This document shows positions 8,443 through 16,426 of a stretch of 64,000 nt of DNA, one piece after another. Positions within the stretch are counted from its first letter, which is position 1. Each line of letters begins with the position of its first letter. The notes under the pieces were generated by a model. That model worked only from the letters and a program-made list of their open reading frames with translations, was not told where the DNA came from and did not search any database. The DNA lies in the NCBI GenBank assembly GCA_963675425.1, contig OY776214.1, positions 3,410,001 through 3,474,000 on the forward strand, in the 5' to 3' direction. The position numbers and the translations under genes are program-made. The DNA is from Sporobacter sp963675425. Lineage in GTDB: Bacteria > Bacillota > Clostridia > Oscillospirales > Oscillospiraceae.

Positions 8443-9051
8443 TCAGACGCCTACCGTCGATTTAGCCGGAACTTTTTTAGCTTTAGCCATGCTCATGAGC
8501 AGATTGAATCCAACGTATACAGCTTCCCACACAGCCAGCGATAATTTAAGCTTGACATAGATATACGGCTTCTCCGCGTTAAAATCGACGTTTGCGCGCA
8601 GATCCCGTTTCTTTATTCTGAAATTATTCTCTAAAAAGGCTGTTATAATACCATATCCTGCCGAAACGCCCCCAAAGGACAGGGCTGCCTGAGCCGGATC
8701 TTCTCCGCCGGCTAGGTAATAGATGGTTAGTTCTTTAATGAGCAGCTTTCTTTTCAGGCGTGAGAGCGCTGTTTTAATCGCCGGAAGCTGCGCCTTCAAT
8801 TCTTCAAATACGCCCGGTTTCGGCTTTTCTTCTGCTTTTTGCCTCTTTTTCTTTTCCTTATCTTCCTGTCGTTTCTTCTTTTTTTCCTTCTCCGTTTTCC
8901 TTTTCGCGGGGTACAGTGTCAGGCTGAACGGCCCGACATGCGCCTTGGCGTTAATACCCGTGTCGGCGTATTCGGCGCTCACACCGATGCGCAGCAACGA
9001 TAGAATCGCGAGAAACGCCAGGATGCAGCCCAAAACGATCAAAAACGTCAT
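8443..9051 (-). CDS. DUF2953 domain-containing protein
   Basis: A 202-residue membrane-anchored protein of unknown function. Residues ~1-20 are a transmembrane segment (FLIVLGCILAFLAILSLLRIG). They are followed by a short beta region, a strongly basic Lys/Glu-rich stretch (~48-75) that is probably helical, and the DUF2953 domain, whose C-terminal hydrophobic part (VWEAVYVGFNLLMSMAKA) is typical. The start overlaps the scpB stop as ATGA, so the two are translationally coupled. Conserved position between scpB and ytfJ suggests a sporulation link, but this is inference from context alone. Confidence 0.85.
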   Translation of the reverse strand: MTFLIVLGCILAFLAILSLLRIGVSAEYADTGINAKAHVGPFSLTLYPAKRKTEKEKKKKRQEDKEKKKRQKAEEKPKPGVFEELKAQLPAIKTALSRLKRKLLIKELTIYYLAGGEDPAQAALSFGGVSAGYGIITAFLENNFRIKKRDLRANVDFNAEKPYIYVKLKLSLAVWEAVYVGFNLLMSMAKAKKVPAKSTVGV

Positions 9052-9656
9052 GCCTGCTGCTCCTCTGCCGACTGTTGGAAGTGCTGCGAGACCCGAAGAG
9101 TCGCCTCCTCGACCGTCAGCCCGCCATCAGCCAGGCTTTCGCCTTCCGTTTCCGGCAGCGGCGGGAGCTCCTCCAGTGTTTCGATGCCAAACGTCCGCAA
9201 AAATAACGGCGTCGTCCGGTATAATAATGGACGTCCCGGCACAGACAGGCGCCCGCACGTCTCGATAAAGCCCTTGTCAACGAGCTGTCCGACCGTATAC
9301 GAGCTGTCAACGCCCCGAATCTGTTCGATATACGTCTTTGTGACCGGCTGGAAATACGCCGCGACGGCTAGCACCTCCATCGCCTGCTGTGACAGAGCCG
9401 GTGGCTTTCGCGCCTCAAGCGCCAGACGGATCGTCTCGGCGTACTCCGGAGAGGAGCACAGCTGGACGGTCTTGTCCATAAAGACGAGCCGGATACCGCG
9501 CCGCTCGAACACATACATGTCACGCAGCTTAACGCAGGCCTCCGTAACGGTACGCTCGTCCGTATCGAGCACATGCGACAGGCGGCTGATGCTCACCGGC
9601 TCGCCCGACACAAACAATATCCCCTCTATGACGCCTTCCAGATCTATCAGTTTCAT
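9048..9656 (-). CDS. scpB: Segregation and condensation protein B (ScpB)
   Basis: ScpB is the winged-helix dimer that, with ScpA, bridges the SMC ATPase heads in the bacterial condensin. The 202-residue protein shows both winged-helix units: LEGVIEGILFVSGEPVSISRLS at the N-terminus, and ALSQQAMEVLAVAAYFQPVT followed by IEQIRGVDS (the conserved YxxPxT/RG region) in the second. The C-terminal ~40 residues (after TLEELPPLPE) are acidic and variable, as usual. scpA lies 39 bases upstream in the same orientation and DUF2953 overlaps the 3' end. Confidence 0.95.
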   Translation of the reverse strand: MKLIDLEGVIEGILFVSGEPVSISRLSHVLDTDERTVTEACVKLRDMYVFERRGIRLVFMDKTVQLCSSPEYAETIRLALEARKPPALSQQAMEVLAVAAYFQPVTKTYIEQIRGVDSSYTVGQLVDKGFIETCGRLSVPGRPLLYRTTPLFLRTFGIETLEELPPLPETEGESLADGGLTVEEATLRVSQHFQQSAEEQQA

Positions 9657-9695
9657 TTATACCTCACATCATTCAATGCAAAATGAATCTTTATA

Positions 9696-10538
9696 TCAAG
9701 CGCGTTCAACGGCCCCGTCAACCGCTTCACCCGTTTCCGACGCGTCCCCGCCGTCCTCTTTTTCCGCATCCGGCGATCCGTTTTCGCCATCCGGCGTACT
9801 GGCGCACAGCGTCAGCTCTTTGTCAAATCCGATAAGATAGACGCCTCCGGAACGGCACAGCTCCAAAACGGCGACGAATACGGCGACCATTTCGGTACGG
9901 CTTTGCGCCTCGTAAAACAGGTCGTCCAGCCGCATGCTTCCGCGCGTTTTAATCCGCGTGAGGATTTCTGATGTTTTCTCCGCTACGGAGTAGACAATGG
10001 GCTTTGGATATCGGACCGTTTTCGTCTCGGCCACCGCCGTAAGCATTTCCTTGTCCATGAGAGATTTGATCGCTGTCAGGAGATCGGCCGGGTCATGCTC
10101 GAACGGATAGGAATTGTCGGGCTCAAAGTATTCCGGCGGCTTTGCCATGCGGCCGCTGCCGCTGCGGTACATATCTAAAAGCGTGTCTGTCACGGATTTA
10201 ATCTGTGTATAACAGTCGCGCCGACGCAGCTCCTCAAGCGAATTGATCAACTCCGTCAGCTCATCGACTTCCTCAGTGCCGCTTAAAAGCGTTTTAGTCT
10301 TGATGTACAGGAGATACGACGCCATGGCGACAAATTCGCTGGCATATTCCAGGTCCATAGCCGACAGGGTATCGAGATACGCCAGGTATTGGTCCAATAG
10401 CAGCGAGATACTCACATCACTGATCTCGATTTTGTTTTTCCGGAGCAGCTGCAAAATCAGCTCCAGCGGACCGACAAAATCTTCGCTCCCGCCTTTGGAT
10501 TTGACGACGCCCTCAAGCGTGAAAATCGGGTTTTCCAT
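9696..10538 (-). CDS. scpA: Segregation and condensation protein A (ScpA, kleisin)
   Basis: ScpA is the kleisin subunit of the SMC-ScpAB complex that organises the nucleoid. The 280-residue sequence has the conserved N-terminal region (FVGPLELILQLLRKNKIEISDVSISLLLDQYL and YASEFVAMASYLLYIKTKTLL), the SMC-neck-binding part, a middle helix and the C-terminal winged helix (VAVFVAVLELCRSGGV) that contacts the SMC cap. The last ~30 residues are a Gly/Asp/Glu-rich extension beyond the usual end. GGAGGTACA precedes ATG 10538. It is followed by scpB and preceded by an M50 protease gene. Confidence 0.95.
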   Translation of the reverse strand: MENPIFTLEGVVKSKGGSEDFVGPLELILQLLRKNKIEISDVSISLLLDQYLAYLDTLSAMDLEYASEFVAMASYLLYIKTKTLLSGTEEVDELTELINSLEELRRRDCYTQIKSVTDTLLDMYRSGSGRMAKPPEYFEPDNSYPFEHDPADLLTAIKSLMDKEMLTAVAETKTVRYPKPIVYSVAEKTSEILTRIKTRGSMRLDDLFYEAQSRTEMVAVFVAVLELCRSGGVYLIGFDKELTLCASTPDGENGSPDAEKEDGGDASETGEAVDGAVERA

Positions 10539-10574
10539 TGTACCTCCCGGCGTTATGCGGATAAAGCCGCGATA

Positions 10575-11264
10575 CTACAAAAACAGATTGACCAGGTTGT
10601 ATCCGGCCTTCGCAATAAAATTCAAATGTGAAAGAACAAAGTTTACCGCTATATTTAGTGCGCCGAAAAAACGGTCCGCAAATGGCAGCCCAAGCGTTCC
10701 GGACAATGCGATGAACAGGATAATCAGCATGCCGTAGCGCTCGTAACGCATCAGCTTAAAATAAAGCTCGTCCGACGCGATGGCAAAGAAAAACTTTGAG
10801 CCGTCCATCGGTGGGATCGGCAGCATATTGAATACGCCGAGCCAGATGCTGAACACAGCAATGATGCTGAAGGTTGACGCGAGGATACCCCCGACAAGGC
10901 TGTTGCTGAACGGCAGTAAACACCCGTATATGAAAAGCGCTACAATTGCCAGCAGCAGGTTGGATAACGGCCCGGCTACGGCGGTAATGGCCATTCCCCT
11001 TTTCGGGTTTTTAAAATTTCTCGGGTTTATCGGCACGGGTTTTGCCCACCCGAAGTGGACAAATACCATAGCTGCAAGCCCCAATATATCGATATGCTTG
11101 ATCGGATTGAGCGTTAGCCGCCCCATTTCTTTCGCCGTATTGTCCCCCAGCCTGTATGCAACATAGCCATGAGACAGCTCATGGAAGATAATACAAATAA
11201 GAGCTGGAATGATTGATAATACGAGGGTCCAGTCCAGATTTTTTAGAAAATCCGCCAAATTCAT
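10575..11264 (-). CDS. Site-2-protease-family membrane metalloprotease (M50)
   Basis: A 229-residue polytopic protein with the zinc-protease motif HELSH (IIFHELSHGYVAYRLGD, about residues 27-43) in the first transmembrane region and the third zinc ligand in PIPPMDGSKF (~150). About six hydrophobic segments are visible and there is no PDZ domain, which places it with the compact group-III S2P-like enzymes (YwhC-type) usually found beside scpA. Relatives cleave transmembrane substrates within the bilayer; the target here is unknown. It lies in the run engB-M50-scpA-scpB. Confidence 0.9.
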   Translation of the reverse strand: MNLADFLKNLDWTLVLSIIPALICIIFHELSHGYVAYRLGDNTAKEMGRLTLNPIKHIDILGLAAMVFVHFGWAKPVPINPRNFKNPKRGMAITAVAGPLSNLLLAIVALFIYGCLLPFSNSLVGGILASTFSIIAVFSIWLGVFNMLPIPPMDGSKFFFAIASDELYFKLMRYERYGMLIILFIALSGTLGLPFADRFFGALNIAVNFVLSHLNFIAKAGYNLVNLFL

Positions 11265-11291
11265 GTCTCCCTGTCTATTTTTTCTAGTATA

Positions 11292-11879
11292 TCATCGCAG
11301 CGTGTATTTTTCAATCTCGGATATGAGCTGTCCGCGGTTTGTGCCCTTCTCGGCTGAAAACGCAAGGACCGGCGTTTCGTCACCCAACTTCAAAGCGTTG
11401 CGAATTGCGTTAAGGTTGCCCTCAATTTCACTTTTCTTCAGCTTGTCCGCCTTGTTGGCCACGACAATAAACGGCCGTCCGGTGGACATAAACCACTCCG
11501 CCATCACCTTGTCGTCCGGCGTCGGCAAATGCCGCGCGTCCACGATAAAGACGCTGAACGTGATGGCTTCCGGATGCGCGAAATAGGTTTCCATAAGCTT
11601 ATGCCACCGTGCTTTGACAGCGTGCGACACCTTGGCGTAGCCGTAACCCGGTAAATCGACAAAATACGCCCTTCCGTCGATATCGAAATAGTTGATATGT
11701 ATGGTTTTGCCTGGGGACGCACCGACGCGCGCATAGTTTCTCCGGTTTAAAATCTTGTTGATAACGGACGATTTGCCGACGTTGGACTTGCCTGCAAAAA
11801 CAACCTGCGGCAGGCCGTCGGAAATAAATCCCGACGGCTCTGCCGCTGACTTTACAAAGTTTACGTTTTGATAATTCAT
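11292..11879 (-). CDS. engB: Ribosome biogenesis GTPase EngB/YsxC
   Basis: A 195-residue Era-type GTPase required for late 50S subunit assembly. The nucleotide motifs are clear: G1 AGKSNVGKSS, G3 DLPGYGYAKV and G4 NKADK, with G5 near FSAEKG. ATG 11879 (MNYQNVNF) is preferred over a longer open frame to 11933, because the latter would run into lon and the shorter form matches the family length. Only seven bases separate it from the lon stop; lon-engB adjacency is the standard Firmicutes arrangement. Confidence 0.95.
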   Translation of the reverse strand: MNYQNVNFVKSAAEPSGFISDGLPQVVFAGKSNVGKSSVINKILNRRNYARVGASPGKTIHINYFDIDGRAYFVDLPGYGYAKVSHAVKARWHKLMETYFAHPEAITFSVFIVDARHLPTPDDKVMAEWFMSTGRPFIVVANKADKLKKSEIEGNLNAIRNALKLGDETPVLAFSAEKGTNRGQLISEIEKYTLR

Positions 11880-11886
11880 TTTATAC

Positions 11887-14319
11887 CTACTGTCTGATAG
11901 CAGTACCCTTCTCGGCGCGTTCACCGTTTTCACCGAGGATTGGCATCACATTTTCGCCGCCCTTTACGACAGCTTTTACAGCGGAGAAATCGAGTGCGAT
12001 CTTCAAGACGTTGTCGATATGCTCGGCTGTCACAAAATTTAGCGCGCGACGGACAGTCTGGTCGATTTCTTCAAGGTCCGATTCGTTGCCGGCCGGTATA
12101 ATCACGGTCTTGACGCCGCTTCGAAGCGCTGCCATCGTCTTTTCCTTCAGGCCGCCGATGGGCAGTATACGACCGCGCAGCGTGATCTCGCCCGTCATGG
12201 CAAGGTCCCGGCGCACCGGCGCGCCTGCGAGGGCCGATATAACGGCCACAGCAATGGTGATGCCGGCCGACGGTCCGTCTTTCGGCACGGCGCCCTCCGG
12301 AAAGTGGATGTGGATGTCTCGGTTTTTATAAAACTCAGGATCGATGCCCAATAAGTTGGCTCGGCTTCTGATATACGATACTGCCGCGTGCGCCGATTCC
12401 TTCATCACGTCGCCCAGATTGCCGGTAAGTTCGAGCTTGCCCGTGCCTTCCAGGATATTGACTTCGACATCCAGCGTTTCGCCGCCTGCGGACGTCCAGG
12501 CTAAGCCTTTTACGAGACCGATCTCGTCTCTTCCGGCGATGCTTTCCGGCTTATATTTGCGAACGCCCAGATACTCTTCCAGCATCCCTGCCGTGATGGT
12601 CACACTCTTCAGCTCGCCGGCGACGATCTTTGCCGCCGTCTTCCGGCAGGCTGCCGCAACCTCGCGCTCCAGCAAGCGAACGCCGGATTCCTTCGTATAG
12701 CCGGAGATAATCTCCAGGACGGCTTCATCGTTTATTTTAAACTGACGGGCGGTCAACCCATGCTTTTTACGTTGCTTTGGAATGAGGTGCCGCTTGGCGA
12801 TTTCAAGCTTCTCCAGATCGGTATAGCTGGACAGCTCGATAACCTCCATACGGTCCAAAAGCGGGCGCGGTATTGTCGAGATTGTGTTGGCCGTCGTTAT
12901 AAACATAACGTCCGACAGGTCAAACGGAATTTCTAAATAGTGATCGCGAAACGTTGCGTTCTGCTCGGGGTCGAGAGCTTCTAACAGCGCGGAGGACGGG
13001 TCTCCCCTGTAGTCGCTGCCGAGCTTGTCAATCTCATCGAGGAGCATGAGCGGATTTTTCGTCCCGGCCTGGGTTAACGCCGTAATGATCCGGCCCGGCA
13101 TCGCGCCGACATAGGTCTTGCGGTGTCCGCGGATCTCCGCCTCGTCGTGCACGCCACCGAGGGCCATACGCGCCAGCTTCCGATTAAGCGCCTTGGCAAT
13201 ACTGATAGCTACAGACGTCTTTCCCACACCCGGGGGGCCCACAAGACACAGGATCGTGCCGATGGGTTTATCGCTCAGTTCCCTCACGGACAGGAATTCA
13301 ATGATACGGTCCTTAACCTTCTCAAGACCGAAATGGTCATCGTCGAGTATTTTACGTGCCACCGTGACGTCCAGCCGTTCCTTACTGACCTTTTTCCACG
13401 GCAGTTCGAGACAGGTGTCGAGATAATTGCGGATCACTGACGATTCGGAAGAGCCGAACTGTTGTTTCTCCAGGCGGTCGACTTCCTTCATGAGTTTTTT
13501 CTCAATCTCCTGGCCCAGCTTCAGCGCCGTGATGCGGCTTCTGTAATCCTCGTATTCCGACAAACTGTCCGACGTATCGCCCAGCTCGGATTGGATGACG
13601 CGCAGCTGCTCGCGCAGCACGTGCTCGCGCTGCTGGCGCTCCAGGCGTCCGCGCAGCCGTTCGTCAAGCTGCTGCTCGATTTCGATAACCTCAATCTCGT
13701 GCATCAGCATGTCGCAGACAATCTCAAGTCTTTTAAGCGGCGAAGCCGTTTCCAGTATCAGCTGCTTTTTCTCCGGCTTCAAATACATGTTCTGCGCAAT
13801 ATAGTCCGCGATATAACCCGGCTCGTTGGAGGCGTAGATCGCTATTACAGCCTCTTTGGTCACGTTTCCTGTAATGGAGGCGTACGCGTCGAAAAGACCG
13901 ACGCTTTTACGGATGAGCGCCTCAATCTTCGGCGTCATCTTTACAATCTGTTTTTCCTCAACCGGCGTGACAGTGGCTCTGAATAACGTCTTTTCTTTCT
14001 CAATCTGTGCGACGCTGGCGCGTTCGAGCCCTTCCACGAGCACCTTGATGCCACCGCCCGGAATACGGAGCAGCTGACGGACCGAGCAGATCGCACCAAT
14101 TTTATACAGATCGTTTTCTTCGGGCGCTTCCTTTGTAATATCCTTTTGGGCCAGCAGAAATATCTTACGTTCGCCGTCGGCCGCTTCGTTGAGCGCCGCG
14201 ACCGACATCGGCCGCTCGACGTCAAAATTGAGGAGCATATTGGGGAATACCGACAGCCCGCGCAGCGCGAGCATCGGCAGTTTTATCGTCTCCGGCATGT
14301 TTACCGTATCTTCTGTCAT
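11887..14319 (-). CDS. lon: ATP-dependent Lon protease (LonA)
   Basis: An 810-residue LonA with the canonical order: N-terminal LAN substrate-binding domain (LPMLALRGLSVFPNMLL), a helical/coiled region, an AAA+ module (Walker A GPPGVGKTS, Walker B LMLLDEIDKLG) and the C-terminal serine protease domain with the Ser in KDGPSAGI and the Lys in GGLKEKTMAAL. It degrades misfolded and short-lived regulatory proteins in the cytoplasm. ATG 14319 (MTEDTVNMPE) has GGGAGG about 12 nt upstream; the longer open frame to 14358 adds 13 residues and lacks a site. It lies 83 bases after clpX and is followed by engB. The last ~20 residues (after FSAVKAVVKGG) are a variable tail. Confidence 0.97.
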   Translation of the reverse strand: MTEDTVNMPETIKLPMLALRGLSVFPNMLLNFDVERPMSVAALNEAADGERKIFLLAQKDITKEAPEENDLYKIGAICSVRQLLRIPGGGIKVLVEGLERASVAQIEKEKTLFRATVTPVEEKQIVKMTPKIEALIRKSVGLFDAYASITGNVTKEAVIAIYASNEPGYIADYIAQNMYLKPEKKQLILETASPLKRLEIVCDMLMHEIEVIEIEQQLDERLRGRLERQQREHVLREQLRVIQSELGDTSDSLSEYEDYRSRITALKLGQEIEKKLMKEVDRLEKQQFGSSESSVIRNYLDTCLELPWKKVSKERLDVTVARKILDDDHFGLEKVKDRIIEFLSVRELSDKPIGTILCLVGPPGVGKTSVAISIAKALNRKLARMALGGVHDEAEIRGHRKTYVGAMPGRIITALTQAGTKNPLMLLDEIDKLGSDYRGDPSSALLEALDPEQNATFRDHYLEIPFDLSDVMFITTANTISTIPRPLLDRMEVIELSSYTDLEKLEIAKRHLIPKQRKKHGLTARQFKINDEAVLEIISGYTKESGVRLLEREVAAACRKTAAKIVAGELKSVTITAGMLEEYLGVRKYKPESIAGRDEIGLVKGLAWTSAGGETLDVEVNILEGTGKLELTGNLGDVMKESAHAAVSYIRSRANLLGIDPEFYKNRDIHIHFPEGAVPKDGPSAGITIAVAVISALAGAPVRRDLAMTGEITLRGRILPIGGLKEKTMAALRSGVKTVIIPAGNESDLEEIDQTVRRALNFVTAEHIDNVLKIALDFSAVKAVVKGGENVMPILGENGERAEKGTAIRQ

Positions 14320-14402
14320 GAGGTATAAACCTCCCTTCAAATGGACCAATTTATTCATGTGATAACGAGCCGCACTTTCGTGCGGCTCGATCGTGTCTTC
14401 TC

Positions 14403-15689
14403 TTAAGAAGCGCTTGTGACGTCGGGGTCAATCTGGGGCTTTCCGCGCCGTATGACTTTCGGCTTTTCGCCGTCTGCCACGCACTCGGCCGTAATGACCA
14501 CCTTTTCAATCTTACCGTCCGACGGCGCTTCGTACATAATGTCGAGCATAATGCCCTCCATGACGCTGCGTAGGCCTCTTGCGCCAATTTCCATCTCGAT
14601 GGCTTTATCCGCGATGGCGGCCAGCGCCTCGTCGGTAAACTCCAGCGTCACGTTGTCGTAGCTCATAAGAATGCTGTACTGCTTCGTAAGCGAGTTTTTC
14701 GGTTCCGTCAGGATACGGACCAAATCGTCCTTGCTTAGGGAGCGTAGTGTCGTGATTACCGGCATGCGCCCGACGAGCTCCGGGATCAGACCGTATTTGA
14801 GAAGGTCGTGCGACTGGATATTCTCCAGCGTCTCACCGACATTCTTATCTTTTTTGCTTTTGATTTCCGCGCCGAATCCTATGCTCTTTTTATCCATGCG
14901 GTTTTCGATGAGGCGCTCCACGCCGTCAAACGCTCCGCCGCAGATGAACAGGATGTTCGTCGTATCGATACTTATAAATTCCTGATGCGGGTGCTTGCGT
15001 CCGCCCTGAGGCGGGACATTTGCCACCGTACCCTCCAGTATCTTTAAAAGCGCCTGCTGGACGCCCTCGCCGGACACATCGCGCGTGATGGACGTATTTT
15101 CGCTCTTGCGGGCGATCTTATCAATCTCGTCAATATAGATGATGCCGCGCTGCGCGCGCTCTATATCGAAGTCCGCCGCCTGAAGAAGACGTAGGAGAAT
15201 GTTCTCAACGTCGTCGCCGACATAGCCGGCCTCCGTCAGGGTTGTGGCGTCTGCGATGGCAAACGGTACCTGCAGGATTCTCGCCAGCGTCTGCGCAAAA
15301 AGCGTCTTGCCGCTGCCGGTCGGTCCGACGAGCAGGATATTGCTCTTTTGCAGCTCCGTATCGTTTGTGCCGCCATAAAAAATCCTCTTATAGTGATTAT
15401 AAACAGCTACTGAAAGAGAAATTTTTGCTTTTTCCTGCCCAATGATGTAATCATCGAGCACCGCGCGTATTTCGGCCGGCTTAGGCAGGCGTTCGACAAT
15501 ACCGTCGTTTTCTTCCGACCGTACGATTTTCATCGGGACGAATTCATCTCCAAGAATGCTTGTGCATAACGCGATACATTCGTTGCAGATATAAGAAGCG
15601 CCCTGTCCGGCTATTATGCGGTTAACTTGATCCTGTCGCTTCCCGCAGAAACTGCAGCGTACGATCTTGTTATCGTCATATTTGGCCAT
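14403..15689 (-). CDS. clpX: ATP-dependent Clp protease ATP-binding subunit ClpX
   Basis: ClpX is the AAA+ unfoldase that feeds substrates to ClpP. The 428-residue protein starts with the four-cysteine zinc domain (CSFCGKRQDQV and ICNECIALC) that binds adaptors and substrates. The AAA+ core has Walker A GPTGSGKT, Walker B IIYIDEIDKI and the pore loop GYVGDD. IGF (KSIGFGAEI), the ClpP-docking loop tripeptide, is present. The C-terminal sensor-2 region contains GARGLRSVME. It begins 10 bases after clpP ends, in the operon-like order clpP-clpX-lon. Confidence 0.97.
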   Translation of the reverse strand: MAKYDDNKIVRCSFCGKRQDQVNRIIAGQGASYICNECIALCTSILGDEFVPMKIVRSEENDGIVERLPKPAEIRAVLDDYIIGQEKAKISLSVAVYNHYKRIFYGGTNDTELQKSNILLVGPTGSGKTLFAQTLARILQVPFAIADATTLTEAGYVGDDVENILLRLLQAADFDIERAQRGIIYIDEIDKIARKSENTSITRDVSGEGVQQALLKILEGTVANVPPQGGRKHPHQEFISIDTTNILFICGGAFDGVERLIENRMDKKSIGFGAEIKSKKDKNVGETLENIQSHDLLKYGLIPELVGRMPVITTLRSLSKDDLVRILTEPKNSLTKQYSILMSYDNVTLEFTDEALAAIADKAIEMEIGARGLRSVMEGIMLDIMYEAPSDGKIEKVVITAECVADGEKPKVIRRGKPQIDPDVTSAS

Positions 15690-15699
15690 TAAAAATCTC

Positions 15700-16290
15700 C
15701 TAACGCTTGAAAATAACGTTGTCTATAAGCCCGAATTCCTTTGCCTCTTCGGCCGTCATGAAGGTGTCGCGCTCCGTGGCGTCGCGAATCACATCCATGG
15801 GCTTGCCGGTATTCTCAGAGAGAATTTTATTTAACCGTTCCTTCGTGCGAAGGATGTTCTCCGCATGGATCTGGATGTCGGTCGCCTGACCACGGAAGCC
15901 GCCGGATGGCTGATGGATCATAATTTCCGAATTAGGCAACGCAATCCGCTTGCCCTTGGTGCCGGCTGAGAGCAGGAAGGCGCCCATGCTGGCAGCCATG
16001 CCGATGCAGATGGTGGACACATCGGCCTTTATATACTGCATTGTATCGTAAATAGCCAGTCCTGATGTCACCGAGCCGCCCGGGCTGTTGATATAAAACT
16101 GGATATCCTTGTCGGGGTCCTGCGCCTCCAGATATAAAAGCTGCGCCACAACGAGACTGGCCGTTGTGTCGTTGACCTCTTCGCCTAAAAAGACGATCCG
16201 GTCGTTTAAAAGCCGTGAGAATATATCGTATGAGCGTTCACCGCGAGATGTCTGTTCTACAACATATGGCACGAGACTCATAATGTTCAA
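15700..16290 (-). CDS. clpP: ATP-dependent Clp protease proteolytic subunit ClpP
   Basis: The 196-residue serine peptidase that forms the 14-mer degradation chamber. The catalytic triad is visible as Ser in GMAASMGAFLL, His in IMIHQPSGG and Asp in the ATERDTFM region. The N-terminal axial-loop segment (SLVPYVVEQTSRGERSYDIFSRLL) and the hydrophobic ClpX-docking surface are standard. GGAG lies about 7 nt before the ATG. A promoter of vegetative type is present upstream, between tig and clpP. Confidence 0.97.
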   Translation of the reverse strand: MNIMSLVPYVVEQTSRGERSYDIFSRLLNDRIVFLGEEVNDTTASLVVAQLLYLEAQDPDKDIQFYINSPGGSVTSGLAIYDTMQYIKADVSTICIGMAASMGAFLLSAGTKGKRIALPNSEIMIHQPSGGFRGQATDIQIHAENILRTKERLNKILSENTGKPMDVIRDATERDTFMTAEEAKEFGLIDNVIFKR

Positions 16291-16334
16291 CTCCTTTTAT
16301 AGTGTGCAGACACGGACTGTAATCAATGCCTACA

Positions 16335-16363
16335 TTATTATTGTTATATTGGTAAGATAACAA
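16335..16363 (-). promoter_or_regulatory. Predicted SigA-type promoter of clpP
   Basis: On the minus strand TTGTTA (16358-16363) and TAATAA (16335-16340) are spaced by exactly 17 bases, about 45 bases before the clpP ATG. It would let clpP-clpX-lon be transcribed separately from tig. No CtsR-like direct repeat was noticed. Confidence 0.5.
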
Positions 16364-16426
16364 CATCTCGAAAGTATGTCAATGATATTACCCAATAAAA
16401 TGTGGGTGTATTCAATATTTTACATT